A DNA stretch of 46,466 nt from JBOFIQ01 sp051654905 (GCA_051654905.1 JBOFYY010000164.1:1-46466); one strand, 5' to 3'. Positions 16,956 to 25,394 are shown, counted from the first letter of the stretch. The notes: generated by a model not told the origin, from the sequence alone. Translations and numbers: made by a program.

Positions 16956-17438
16956 CTACTTCGGCCCTAGAGAGGCCATGATCTTGAAAGCTGCCACGAT
17001 GATCTCCTGCTTTACCTTAGGAGGAAGGAATTTGATGATCCATCCTCCAACAGCCCCGGTGAGGCAGTTCCAGAACATGTTCTGAACCCACTCGGGCTGC
17101 TGGCCTAGGGCGATCTTCTTCAGCACGTCAATGCCAAGCCCAGTGGCGACTCCGACCGCGCAATTGGCCAGCACCGCACCGACAACCACTGGGATGACCG
17201 TGGGCTGAGCCCCATGGCTGCGCCCTCCTAGATAGTTCTGCTCAATTTCCCGAACGCGCGCCCACTCCTCTGGCGTGAGTGCGGAGGAGATCCTCTCAAG
17301 CTGCTCTGGCTTGGGTTGGAAGGAACGGCAAGTGGCGGTAGTAGTAGGGGCAGCTGTGGCGGTGGGAGCGCTAGAAGCTATTCCGACTGAAAGTAGCATC
17401 GCTGAAGATGCCAAGATTGATATAAGTTTTTTCTGCAT
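16956..17438 (-). CDS. Secreted protein with Gly/Ala-rich hydrophobic core, unknown function
   Basis: A 160-residue protein with a clear Sec signal (MQKKLISILASSAMLLSVGI, cleavage near ATAAP at about residue 30). After a charged middle (PEEWARVREIEQNYLGG) comes a hydrophobic Gly-rich segment (VIPVVVGAVLANCAVGVATG) and a basic amphipathic tail (FLPPKVKQEIIVAAFKIMAS). Three Cys remain after processing (TCRSF, ANCAV, WNCLT). This layout fits a membrane-active secreted peptide precursor, but no known bacteriocin motif was seen, so the function is open. It lies between the two copies of the padR start. Its ribosome site is weak. Confidence 0.65.
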   Translation of the reverse strand: MQKKLISILASSAMLLSVGIASSAPTATAAPTTTATCRSFQPKPEQLERISSALTPEEWARVREIEQNYLGGRSHGAQPTVIPVVVGAVLANCAVGVATGLGIDVLKKIALGQQPEWVQNMFWNCLTGAVGGWIIKFLPPKVKQEIIVAAFKIMASLGPK

Positions 17439-17580
17439 AGAGATATTTGTATCTTAATTATTTCCATAAGGAGTTTATTATTATCGAAAAGTTATAAATT
17501 GGTAAGATGCCGACTTGTGAGGGCAGCGGAAGTGGAAACTTCTGAACTATATAGACAGCCATGCTAGTTAGTGTTGCTAT

Positions 17581-17621
17581 CTAGTTATGGCAACTCAGTC
17601 TTGGTCAAGTGAATGGCTCCG
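17581..17621 (+). repeat. padR start, partner of the upstream diverged copy
   Basis: The functional copy of the 41-base repeat at 16271-16311; it spans the padR ATG and codons 1-12. Here the sequence continues into an intact PadR frame. Confidence 0.8.
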
Positions 17622-17922
17622 GGGCTTTCTCAGTTTGGCGGTTATGAAAGCGCTGTCGAATGGTCCTTCTTACGGTTATGAAATCTTGGGAACGCTATCC
17701 GATAACGGATTTGGGGAGATTAAAGGTGGCACTCTCTATCCGCTTTTATCGCGGCTAGAAGTAGCCGGGTATGTCGCTACTCAATGGCGAGAAGGCTCTG
17801 GTGGCCCAGGGCGTAAATACTTTCAACTTACCGACGATGGTGTTTGTGAGTTAGCTATGCAATTAGTGCAATGGCGCGCTTTTGTGGACACGACTTCCAA
17901 CTTTTTTGCAAAGGAAAAATGA
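17587..17922 (+). CDS. PadR-family transcriptional regulator
   Basis: A 111-residue winged-helix repressor with the standard PadR core: MKALSNGPSYGYEILGTLSD, GTLYPLLSRLEVAGYV, then the wing SGGPGRKYFQLTDDG. Most PadR genes of this size regulate the membrane protein or ABC genes directly after them. Its stop overlaps the next start as ATGA. The gene after it is broken, so its ordinary target may be lost. No ribosome site is apparent before the ATG. Confidence 0.9.
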   Translation: MATQSWSSEWLRGFLSLAVMKALSNGPSYGYEILGTLSDNGFGEIKGGTLYPLLSRLEVAGYVATQWREGSGGPGRKYFQLTDDGVCELAMQLVQWRAFVDTTSNFFAKEK

Positions 17923-18500
17923 TGATGACAACTCAGCAGTGGATTGACGAATTTATTATCGAGCTAAGAATGAGAGATGTAACTGGTAAGGCTATTGGTG
18001 ATGCAGTGGCAGTCGTCGAATCTTTTTGATACATCCAACTATGCAAGCCTTGTTTGACAAAGTTCCTGTTGATATTTCTTGGGGGACAGTTATTGCGATT
18101 AGGGGAGTTGGCGGCTGTAGTTCTGCTGTCGCCATGGTTTATGCAAGCATTAATTCGGATATCGGTGTCTAAGAAAAAAGTAGAATTATTCCTAGGTTGG
18201 CTGATAATAATGTTATTGGCTGCAGGAATAGTTGCGACTGTTGCAACTGTAAAAAAAGTGGCTTTTAGTGTGTCCAGTTCTGGTGCGGTAGCAACAATCG
18301 CTCTAACGGTTATTATTGGATCGCTAGGACTCTATAGCTTAATGAAGCATAACTCCACCAAGATTCTTGATCCAATTACTGGAGTGGATCGCTATGCCGG
18401 CAATAAACATCTCATGGTGTCACTGATCTTTATTTTTGTAGCTATTGCTGGGGTCTTAATGGATCTTATTCCTTATTTTTTAAACATTGAAAGAAACTAG
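17922..18500 (+). pseudogene. Broken PadR-partner membrane protein (HAAS-like start, TM remainder)
   Basis: The ATG overlaps the padR stop. The first 35 codons (MMTTQQWIDEFIIELRMRDV... VAVVESF) match the N-terminal alpha-helical signature of HAAS-type proteins encoded after PadR genes. A TGA at 18027-18029 then stops the frame. The same frame reopens at once and runs to 18500 as a membrane protein of about 148 residues with four hydrophobic segments (TTG at 18054 would be the first start). The poly-T run TCTTTTTGA just before the stop is a likely site for a small deletion or sequencing slip. Separate translation of the second half cannot be excluded. Confidence 0.6.
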
Positions 18501-18513
18501 GTTAAGCTAAGTA

Positions 18514-18561
18514 AAATAGATCTCGCGGCGACAGGTATTTCTGTCGCCGCGAGATCTATTT
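18514..18561. terminator. Perfect 21-bp hairpin between convergent genes
   Basis: AAATAGATCTCGCGGCGACA(G) pairs exactly with its complement across a 6-base loop (GTATTT). It lies between the padR-partner remnant (plus) and the glpT-like gene (minus). The A- and T-rich stem ends supply short U-runs in both directions. Confidence 0.9.
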
Positions 18562-18578
18562 AGTGTTTAGAGGCGTTA

Positions 18579-19970
18579 CTACTTCTGTTCTGAAGCAACC
18601 TTATGGGCAGCTATTAGACGCTTCTCTTCAGGGCCACATAGGGAAAGTAGGGCAATAGCAGCTATTGCGCATCCAGCTAATGTTCCGAAAGCAACACTCC
18701 ATCCGAAGTGATGTACTAGCCAGCCCACACCTGTCGATGCCATAGTTGCGCCGATAACATAGCCAAATAGACCAGTAAAGCCAGCGGCTGTTCCAGCAAC
18801 TTCACGAGCGGACATATCAAGAGCCTGAAGACCAATTAGCATTACTGGTCCGTAGATGAATGCGCCAATGAAGAATAGGTAAACCATCAACAAAGCATAA
18901 GGTGTTCCAACTGGAGCGAGCCAGTAAAGGATCGTGAAAATAGCAACTCCGACGAGGAAAGTTACGCCAGTGCGAGTACGGTTACCTTTGAAAACCTTGT
19001 CAGAAATCCAGCCACAAGCTAGTGTTCCAAAAATTCCAGCAAGCTCAAATAGCGAGAATCCTGCAATTCCCTTAGTTACAGATACTTTGTGGATTTCGGA
19101 AAGGTAAGTTGGAGCCCAAGAGAGAATTCCGTAGCGTAGTGCATAAACAAATACGTTAGCTAATGCTAGGTATAACATTGTTGGGCGAAGGATGACATGG
19201 TGAAGAACGGTCTTCCAGTAACTCATCTTCTCGCCAGAAATATTAGATGCAGATACCTTCGCGGGGTCGTTTCGGAACTCTTCAATTGGAGCAAAGCCAA
19301 GAGATTCTGGAGTATCGCGAATAAGTATGAAAGCTATTAGTGCAACAAGAAGAGCAAAAATAGCTGGGAGCCAGAATGCTGCCTGCCATTTTCCGCCGCT
19401 AAGCTGTAGACCCCAAGCTGAAACCATGCCAACTGCCATTCCTCCAACGTTGTGAGCACAGTTCCAAATAGCGGTTTTCCAGCCACGTTCATTTGTAGAG
19501 AACCAGTGCACCAAAACTCGACCGCAAGGCGGCCAGCCCATACCCTGAACCCAACCATTGATGAACATGAAAATAGCAAAAAGGGTAAGAGAAGCAGAGA
19601 TCGCTGGAATAAAAGCAATACAAAGATTAGCTACAGCTGATAACGCAAGACCGATGGGCAAAAAGTATCGTGCATTAGATCTGTCTGACACTGTTGCCAT
19701 GAAAAACTTTGAGAGACCGTAAGCGATAAGTGCCGCGTTTGCAATTAATCCGATGTCAACCTTGGTTAGGTGTAGTTGGGACTGTAAAAGTTTGGCTACT
19801 AGAGGGATGTTGTTACGAATGAGGTAGAAACCTGCGTAACCGAGGAAAATACCTAGAAAGACACGTAAGCGCCAAGATGGATACTTTCTAGCTTGTTCTT
19901 CTTGTGAAAGCCTAGGGGCTGCAGGAGGAGCGCTCAAGAAGTTCCGCCGACTGGTCGTAGTGTTTGACAT
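18579..19970 (-). CDS. glpT: Organophosphate:phosphate antiporter, GlpT-like (MFS)
   Basis: A 463-residue member of the OPA family of the major facilitator superfamily, with 12 membrane helices. Family marks are FYLIRNNIPLV in helix 1, INGWVQGMGWPPCGRVLVHW in the middle and AGTAAGFTGLFGYVIG late in the protein; the last two are closer to GlpT than to UhpT as I recall them. The likely substrate is glycerol 3-phosphate in exchange for phosphate, which fits with glpF-glpK in the same window, though hexose phosphate cannot be excluded. GGAG lies 6 bases before the ATG. It is a single-gene unit ending at the shared hairpin. Confidence 0.8.
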   Translation of the reverse strand: MSNTTTSRRNFLSAPPAAPRLSQEEQARKYPSWRLRVFLGIFLGYAGFYLIRNNIPLVAKLLQSQLHLTKVDIGLIANAALIAYGLSKFFMATVSDRSNARYFLPIGLALSAVANLCIAFIPAISASLTLFAIFMFINGWVQGMGWPPCGRVLVHWFSTNERGWKTAIWNCAHNVGGMAVGMVSAWGLQLSGGKWQAAFWLPAIFALLVALIAFILIRDTPESLGFAPIEEFRNDPAKVSASNISGEKMSYWKTVLHHVILRPTMLYLALANVFVYALRYGILSWAPTYLSEIHKVSVTKGIAGFSLFELAGIFGTLACGWISDKVFKGNRTRTGVTFLVGVAIFTILYWLAPVGTPYALLMVYLFFIGAFIYGPVMLIGLQALDMSAREVAGTAAGFTGLFGYVIGATMASTGVGWLVHHFGWSVAFGTLAGCAIAAIALLSLCGPEEKRLIAAHKVASEQK

Positions 19971-20221
19971 GTTTTCTCCAGTAGTTTGTAACTATCTACA
20001 GTGGTTAATTGACATAATATACAAAACAATAGTTTCCATGTATCTTATTTCACGTATTGGTATTTGCTACAAAAAGTTTCGAATGGATATTACCTCCAGC
20101 GATAAATCTATTTTGCTGTTTACCTCATAATTATTAGAACTACTAAGAAATGTTTGTATTTAATGGCAACCAAGTTAGTAAGGCGGCGGAGTGGTTTGGC
20201 GATACCGCTAGAGTCAATCCC

Positions 20222-20731
20222 ATGAAGATGCTCGTAACATATGCGTCAAAGTCGGGATGGTCGCAACAGATTGCCGCTATCGCTGGTGAACTGCTCACTG
20301 CTGATGGACATGAAGTGACGGTGACTAGCATCGTCGAAAACCCTGATCCTTACGAACATGATACCGTCATCGTGTTCGGTGGTATTAGAGCAAATATCTG
20401 GCATAGCGATGCTGCAGATTGGTTACGTCGCAATGCGGGCAAGCTTAACCAAAAGCAACTGGGAATCGGATTAGTCTGCTTGGCTGCTACTTCAGGTGAG
20501 AAAGCAGCTACAGCAATGCAAGCTCCCATCGCAGAGCTGCTAGCAGAATACGATTTACGCGCTACTGTGACCTCACTTGCTGGTGGCTATGATCCAGCTA
20601 CGGTGAACCTAGCCGAACGCCTCATGATGAAAGCTATGAAAACAGCACCCTGTAATCACATAGACAGAGCTGAAATTGCTGCCTTCGTGCGCGGAATCGT
20701 CGTAAATGCTCCTACAGAACTGGAGGAATAA
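20222..20731 (+). CDS. Flavodoxin-domain protein
   Basis: A 169-residue flavodoxin-like protein. The FMN phosphate loop is YASKSGWSQQIA near the N-terminus, followed by VIVFGGIRANIWH and LVCLAATSG for the isoalloxazine loops. The fold is close to HemG-type flavodoxins, but nothing shows protoporphyrinogen oxidase activity. I start at the ATG at 20222, because TAGAGT at 20209-20214 ends 7 bases before it, giving a leaderless message; the frame is open 24 codons further upstream without a ribosome site. Its last 20 bases overlap the end of the convergent MscS gene. Confidence 0.75.
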   Translation: MKMLVTYASKSGWSQQIAAIAGELLTADGHEVTVTSIVENPDPYEHDTVIVFGGIRANIWHSDAADWLRRNAGKLNQKQLGIGLVCLAATSGEKAATAMQAPIAELLAEYDLRATVTSLAGGYDPATVNLAERLMMKAMKTAPCNHIDRAEIAAFVRGIVVNAPTELEE

Positions 20732-21593
20732 TAGGGCCAGCGATACCGGCCTGAGCTAACGCTACTTTTGCTCGCTCGCGTAGCTCTCTAGCGACGCCCC
20801 ACTGCTGATTTGGGCAAGTTTTTACCATGATTCGTAGCGTGACAACATTGCCTTGAATGGAATCCACTCCCAAAACTGTTGGTGGTTCTAGCAAAAGTTG
20901 ATGCCACTGCTCGTCGGCATCCATAGCTGTTGCTACCTCACGTAAAACAGCCAGCGCATGCGGAGTGTCGGCGTCGTAAGAAATAGGGATATCAACCATG
21001 GCAGTAGACCAGCCCTGTGACACATTTCCGATCCGGGTAATCTCGCCATTGCGGATATACCAAATTTGGCCATTGGAATCGCGGAGGCGGGTGACTCGAA
21101 GTCCAATATCTTCTACGGTGCCAGTAATTTCCCCAGTATTGATAATGTCGCCCACCCCGTACTGGTCCTCAATAATCATGAATACGCCAGCTAAGAAATC
21201 CTTCACCAAAGATTGAGCGCCAAAACCAAGTGCAACTCCACCAATGCCAGCTGAAGCTAACAACGGAGCTAACGGCAACCCGGCTGCTCCCATGATCGTC
21301 AAAATAGCGACAGTCCAAATCACAAAACTGGCGATGCTTTTTAGAATAGATCCCATGGTGCGGGCGCGCTGGATAGAACGCTCATAATCCAAACTACCTT
21401 CAGTCAATATCGCTAAGGTGCGGCCAGCCTTGGAATCTCGATGATATTCCGCACTTTTTGTTGCTATCTTTACGGCGGAACGAATCCCTAGATTGACTAA
21501 AACTTGAGCAATGATGGCAACTAGGATCGTGATGACAGTTAGCGCCAAAAGATCAGGCCAACGCGAAAGTAACGAAACTTCGTAAGGCGACAT
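20712..21593 (-). CDS. MscS-family mechanosensitive channel
   Basis: A 293-residue small-conductance mechanosensitive channel. Two to three N-terminal helices lead to the pore helix (LLASAGIGGVALGFGAQSLVKD, shortened to its Gly/Ala pattern GIGGVALGFGAQ), followed by the beta-domain DQYGVGDIINTGEITGTVED and IRNGEITRIGN. It opens on membrane tension and releases solutes during osmotic downshock. Its 3' end overlaps the flavodoxin gene tail by 20 bases. AGGAG directly precedes the ATG. Confidence 0.9.
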   Translation of the reverse strand: MSPYEVSLLSRWPDLLALTVITILVAIIAQVLVNLGIRSAVKIATKSAEYHRDSKAGRTLAILTEGSLDYERSIQRARTMGSILKSIASFVIWTVAILTIMGAAGLPLAPLLASAGIGGVALGFGAQSLVKDFLAGVFMIIEDQYGVGDIINTGEITGTVEDIGLRVTRLRDSNGQIWYIRNGEITRIGNVSQGWSTAMVDIPISYDADTPHALAVLREVATAMDADEQWHQLLLEPPTVLGVDSIQGNVVTLRIMVKTCPNQQWGVARELRERAKVALAQAGIAGPIIPPVL

Positions 21594-21686
21594 ACTCCTA
21601 TTCTCCCTCTTTCTTGCCGGAGTAGTCGTATTCTTGGCTTATCGAAGGTGTCAGTATCAAGCTGATGCGTGAGCAAAGGAGTTCCT

Positions 21687-22004
21687 ATGGCTGATCATGA
21701 AGCCGCCATCAAGAAGTACGCTCCGAAGGCCGACGAGGCTGCTGTTGCAGGTCTTCTCAAGACCTACGCCCTCGTTTTGTCGCAGAGCGATTCAGCCACT
21801 GTCGCACTATCAGACAAGGGCGAACGAGAAACTGTTAAAAAGAACTTCCTCGGCAAAAAACTCGGTATTACCGATGATGCTGCTATGGAAAAAGCCCTCG
21901 ATGAGGTTGCTGCCACAATGAAGGGTGACAACCACAAATCTCGCGCCGCTGTCTACTACCTTCTTGCTGAAAAATTCGGCAAAGTTGATGTTTTCAAGGC
22001 CTGA
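21687..22004 (+). CDS. DUF2853-family protein
   Basis: A 105-residue soluble protein (AIKKYAPKADEAAVAGLLKT ... VKKNFLGKKLGI ... KSRAAVYYLLAEKFGK) matching the DUF2853 pattern, an all-helical family of unknown function. I chose the ATG at 21687 because AAAGGAG stands 6 bases upstream; the frame opens 6 codons earlier. Strong codon choice and a strong ribosome site suggest high expression. It ends before a shared hairpin. Confidence 0.85.
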   Translation: MADHEAAIKKYAPKADEAAVAGLLKTYALVLSQSDSATVALSDKGERETVKKNFLGKKLGITDDAAMEKALDEVAATMKGDNHKSRAAVYYLLAEKFGKVDVFKA

Positions 22005-22020
22005 GTTTTAGACGTATTAC

Positions 22021-22063
22021 TAATGAGGGGTGAAGCTACTTCAAGTAGCCTCACCCCTCATTA
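22021..22063. terminator. Bidirectional terminator between DUF2853 and PBP genes
   Basis: Arms of 21 bases starting TAATGAGGGGTGA pair with one mismatch around a one-base loop, with ATTTTTAT after the plus-strand arm. It separates convergent genes. Confidence 0.9.
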
Positions 22064-22078
22064 TTTTTATCAAGATAC

Positions 22079-23956
22079 CTATGACAAAGCTGCTTTTATC
22101 AGTGGCGCTAGATCTGTGCCGTACTTTCCAGTATCACCAAAAGCAGTGATCGCAAGATCATTTGCGGTGTAACCAGTCATCCAAATATGAGTTTTTATAT
22201 TATCGGCGGTTCCAAATTCGGCAGTTCCAGTCTTAGCGCCTAGCAAGATTCCTTGTAGCGGCTTAGCTGAACCTACCGATACCACCTGCTGCATCATAGT
22301 TTGTAGCTGTGTCCCTTCAGCTTCGGTTAGTGGCTCCCCAGTAGGTTTGAGCGGACCAGGTTGTACTAGCCACGGCACTACAGTGCGTTTAGCTGCCACC
22401 GATGCTGACATACCAGTGATTGCCATAGGGGAAGCTAGCACAGTGCCTTGCCCAAAAGTTTGTTCGGCTTTACCTACTTTGTTTTTAGGGGCTGGAACAT
22501 CACCAAAGAATGATTGGAAGCCAGCTTCATAATCTATCCCTACGCCGAGACTGCCAGCTGCTTTAGCTAGGGCAGTGTCGTCGAGACGATCAGCATTGCC
22601 AACGAAAACGGTATTGCAACTGAAAGCAATAGCATCTTTCAAAGCAATAGTGCCGTTATGGTCTGCTGGATACTCTGGATAATTGCTGATAGAACGGCCA
22701 TCAACGGTGGCAGAAGTAGGACAACTTACCGGAGAATCTGCGGTTAGTCCTGACCTAACGAGTGCTAGCGAGGTAATAACTTTGAAAGTGGATCCGGGTG
22801 GGTAATGTCCCCAGTTCGCTACGGGATCTCTAGCATCGTTAGCGTTCTTTGATTGTGCCATTGCCAAAATAGCTCCAGTTGAGGGCTGCACAATAGTGAT
22901 GGCTTTTTTAACAGTTTCATTGGCTAGGATCTGTTCAAGTTTGGTTTGTAGATCGACGTCGATAGTAGTTTCGAGTGGGGTCCCAGGCACACTAGCTACG
23001 GTAGCGATTGTTGCTGGTAATACTTCGTTGCTGCTACTACCAGCTACAGCATTTACACGCTTAACTAGCTCGACTTGGTAGCCAGCTTTTCCACGAAGTT
23101 TTTCATCATGCCAAGCCTGAATACCAGAAAGACCTACGATGTCCCCGGACTGAATCATTCCATCAGATTTTGCAATGATTTCATCGGTTGCTTCTCCTAC
23201 CGCACCGATAAGTGTCCCACCAAAATCGCGATAAGGCGGCAACATCATGGTGTCCGATTGAGCATATGCGCCAGGAATATCAAATAATTCACCGGGAGCT
23301 TGTCCGCGATTGATAATTGCAATAACAAAGGCTTTAGCGCCAGCATTCTTTACCGATTTGGCGTAGGTTCCTTCGTCGATACCAACCAATTTGGCTAGTG
23401 CGCGAGCGGAAGCGTCTTGTTGAGCAACATCAGTGACTTTTGTTTTATCTATCCCGATCCGAACTACGTCTTTAAGATCGACGATCGGAACACCATTGCG
23501 TCCTATGATGGGTGCCCGTTGCGGTACGTCACGAATCATACGGAGTCGAGAGCGATCCGATAGTGACGGATGCACAATTTTTGGTTCCCAAGCTACTACC
23601 CATTTCTTTTCAGCATTAAGCGAAAAAGGAACCGATGACGTATAAGTAAAAGCTGTAGGTTTGAGCGGCCAGCTCCACGAAAACTCACCTTGGGCGGTAT
23701 CGCCAGCATAGGTGATTTTTCCGGCAGTAACAGTTGGGGAAATATCACCCATGCCAGTAATAATCTCGGTGAGCTCTTCTTGAGCGATTCCAGAATCACC
23801 GCTCATCTTGATAGGGCTAATGTCCTTATTGCTTAAGGCAGTAGCGAAAGCGGTGGCTACTTCATCAGCACGAGGTCCTTTCAAAGCGCTGCAACCAGAT
23901 GTTGCTGCTAAAACAGCAACCAGTAAAGCGATGAGCGTACGGAAAGACCTCGACAT
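22079..23956 (-). CDS. Class B penicillin-binding lipoprotein (transpeptidase)
   Basis: A 625-residue lipoprotein with lipobox TSGC and Cys at residue 22. An N-terminal MecA_N/NTF2-like domain covers residues about 30-140, then a linker domain, then the transpeptidase domain with SxxK in PPGSTFKVITS, SxN in FSCNTVF and KTG in GAKTGTAEF. It cross-links peptidoglycan stems outside the membrane. The architecture is like mycobacterial PBP-lipo and Staphylococcus PBP2a, whose active sites are often less reactive to beta-lactams; whether this one is cannot be read from sequence. AAAGGA precedes the ATG. Confidence 0.92.
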   Translation of the reverse strand: MSRSFRTLIALLVAVLAATSGCSALKGPRADEVATAFATALSNKDISPIKMSGDSGIAQEELTEIITGMGDISPTVTAGKITYAGDTAQGEFSWSWPLKPTAFTYTSSVPFSLNAEKKWVVAWEPKIVHPSLSDRSRLRMIRDVPQRAPIIGRNGVPIVDLKDVVRIGIDKTKVTDVAQQDASARALAKLVGIDEGTYAKSVKNAGAKAFVIAIINRGQAPGELFDIPGAYAQSDTMMLPPYRDFGGTLIGAVGEATDEIIAKSDGMIQSGDIVGLSGIQAWHDEKLRGKAGYQVELVKRVNAVAGSSSNEVLPATIATVASVPGTPLETTIDVDLQTKLEQILANETVKKAITIVQPSTGAILAMAQSKNANDARDPVANWGHYPPGSTFKVITSLALVRSGLTADSPVSCPTSATVDGRSISNYPEYPADHNGTIALKDAIAFSCNTVFVGNADRLDDTALAKAAGSLGVGIDYEAGFQSFFGDVPAPKNKVGKAEQTFGQGTVLASPMAITGMSASVAAKRTVVPWLVQPGPLKPTGEPLTEAEGTQLQTMMQQVVSVGSAKPLQGILLGAKTGTAEFGTADNIKTHIWMTGYTANDLAITAFGDTGKYGTDLAPLIKAALS

Positions 23957-24016
23957 TTCAATCCTTTCGAGGGTTTATGTCTAGCTTCTTGAGTAAGAAG
24001 TGGCAGACTCAACTCT

Positions 24017-24841
24017 GTGATTCGGTATCTATTCCCCATGTTATGCGTTGTACTAGCTCTTGCGCTAAGTAAAAACTATTCCAGATCTGAGCGGGATGCT
24101 GCCCGTTCAATGGCTCGGCTAGAACATGCTTACGATCTTCCTCGGCTGGGAGAAGCTCGCAAAACCTTATTTGCTTCGTTAACTAAAGGTTTAAACGGAA
24201 CTTTGCTAGGAACCCAAATAGGTTTACTTATTGCTGCAGTAGTTATTGCGTGCCTACCGAATAATTCTGGGGCTGCACCGCTAGCTGTAGTTGTTTTTGC
24301 TTGGAGCGGTGGCGCGATCGGGAAAGCGTGGGGATCAGCTCGGATGATTAAAACCACCAAAGAAGATTCGGGAAAGAAACTGACACAAGTTGTACCAATC
24401 TGGTTCATGGCCTTGTGGCTGCTGGCGGCACTATTGCTAATAGTTTTCACTGTTTGGTGCTGGAATACTCAGATTCCTTCAATACGTAAGTACGCAGTGC
24501 TCTTTGCAGTTTTAGTTATTTGCATTGGTGCGGTGACTGCATGGTGGCTGAAGCGAGCTTTGGCTACTACTAACTTGGGAGACGAGTTACCGCTGCTGTG
24601 GAAGGAAGCGCTACGAGGTGAAATCGTTCGTGCTAGCACGGTTGTAGTTCCAGGGTTGGTGGGACTTGGGGTTTTCTTTGTAGGAAGCCATGTCGCTAGT
24701 TTGCAGCCTAACCGTACCCCAGAAGATGTAGCGACCCTAACGACTATGATCCTTTCCGGATTGGGTTTTTGGGTTGTTAGCCTACTGGTGGGGTGGCTAG
24801 CAGTGTCGTGGCATGCCAAGCAGTTGAGTTTAGAAAAATAG
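24017..24841 (+). CDS. Multi-TM membrane protein of unknown function
   Basis: A 274-residue protein with six hydrophobic segments at about residues 1-17, 64-83, 87-105, 133-152, 164-180 and 216-270 (the last containing two). The loop after helix 1 is basic and rich in Arg/Glu (NYSRSERDAARSMARLEHAY), so probably cytosolic. The start is GTG, 60 bases from the divergent PBP start. No family was recognised. Confidence 0.6.
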   Translation: MIRYLFPMLCVVLALALSKNYSRSERDAARSMARLEHAYDLPRLGEARKTLFASLTKGLNGTLLGTQIGLLIAAVVIACLPNNSGAAPLAVVVFAWSGGAIGKAWGSARMIKTTKEDSGKKLTQVVPIWFMALWLLAALLLIVFTVWCWNTQIPSIRKYAVLFAVLVICIGAVTAWWLKRALATTNLGDELPLLWKEALRGEIVRASTVVVPGLVGLGVFFVGSHVASLQPNRTPEDVATLTTMILSGLGFWVVSLLVGWLAVSWHAKQLSLEK

Positions 24842-24858
24842 CGGATTATTTAAGATGC

Positions 24859-24899
24859 AGGTGGGGGTGGTACTAGAGTTTCTAGTACCACCCCCACCT
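24859..24899. terminator. Perfect 19-bp G-tract hairpin between convergent genes
   Basis: AGGTGGGGGTGGTACTAGA pairs exactly with TCTAGTACCACCCCCACCT across a 3-base loop. Only a weak T-rich tail (TTGTTGTTTC) follows on the plus strand. Confidence 0.85.
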
Positions 24900-24911
24900 T
24901 GTTGTTTCAGA

Positions 24912-25394
24912 TCAGCAGCAACCGCCGCTGCCACAGCAGCCACCGCCACCGCCGCCGCCAGCTGGGGGAGCAACTACAGGGGCTACCTTGCCAGTTACAT
25001 CGTCGTGCAGGGCCTTTACTCGCGAGAAAATATCGTCACGGAGAGCATCCATACGTTCGCGTCCCTCTAGGCCACGGTTGTTGGGATCAGCGGGAATCCA
25101 GCGTTCCACGAGAGCCTTTTGTCCGGGAACTCCGGGAACTTTAGCTTCGTAGCCAAGAACAATAATGCGATCTGCGATCTTTACTGTTTCGAGGTCGAGT
25201 GGCTGGGGTGCCCCATCCATGACGACGTCAATTGCAGCTAGTGATTCCACCGACAGTGCGTTACGTTCTGCTGCCGGCTCGATACCGGCTTCGCGGACGT
25301 CGACGTTCTCGCCAAGAGAGCGCATGAGGGCTGCTGCCATCGCAGACTTGCCACCATTTGATTGGCAAACAAAAAGAACAACGGGATTAGTCAT
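24912..25394 (-). CDS. Low-molecular-weight phosphatase/ArsC-like protein with Gly/Cys tail
   Basis: A 160-residue protein of the low-molecular-weight tyrosine phosphatase/arsenate reductase fold. The P-loop is VCQSNGGKSAMA, with the nucleophile C10 present but the usual Arg of CX5R replaced by Lys. The acid loop is probably WIPADPNNRG. After the domain the chain ends in VAPVVAPPAGGGG followed by GGGCCGSGGCC, an unusual tail with four Cys that could bind a metal or carry a thiol exchange. In actinobacteria related proteins work with mycothiol in arsenate reduction, but that is only an option here. GGAGG precedes the ATG. Confidence 0.8.
   Translation of the reverse strand: MTNPVVLFVCQSNGGKSAMAAALMRSLGENVDVREAGIEPAAERNALSVESLAAIDVVMDGAPQPLDLETVKIADRIIVLGYEAKVPGVPGQKALVERWIPADPNNRGLEGRERMDALRDDIFSRVKALHDDVTGKVAPVVAPPAGGGGGGGCCGSGGCC

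Noticed and set aside
24859..24899. Hairpins considered as CRISPR repeats or mobile-element ends
   Set aside because: They are single, differ in sequence, and lie at gene ends; termination is the simpler reading.
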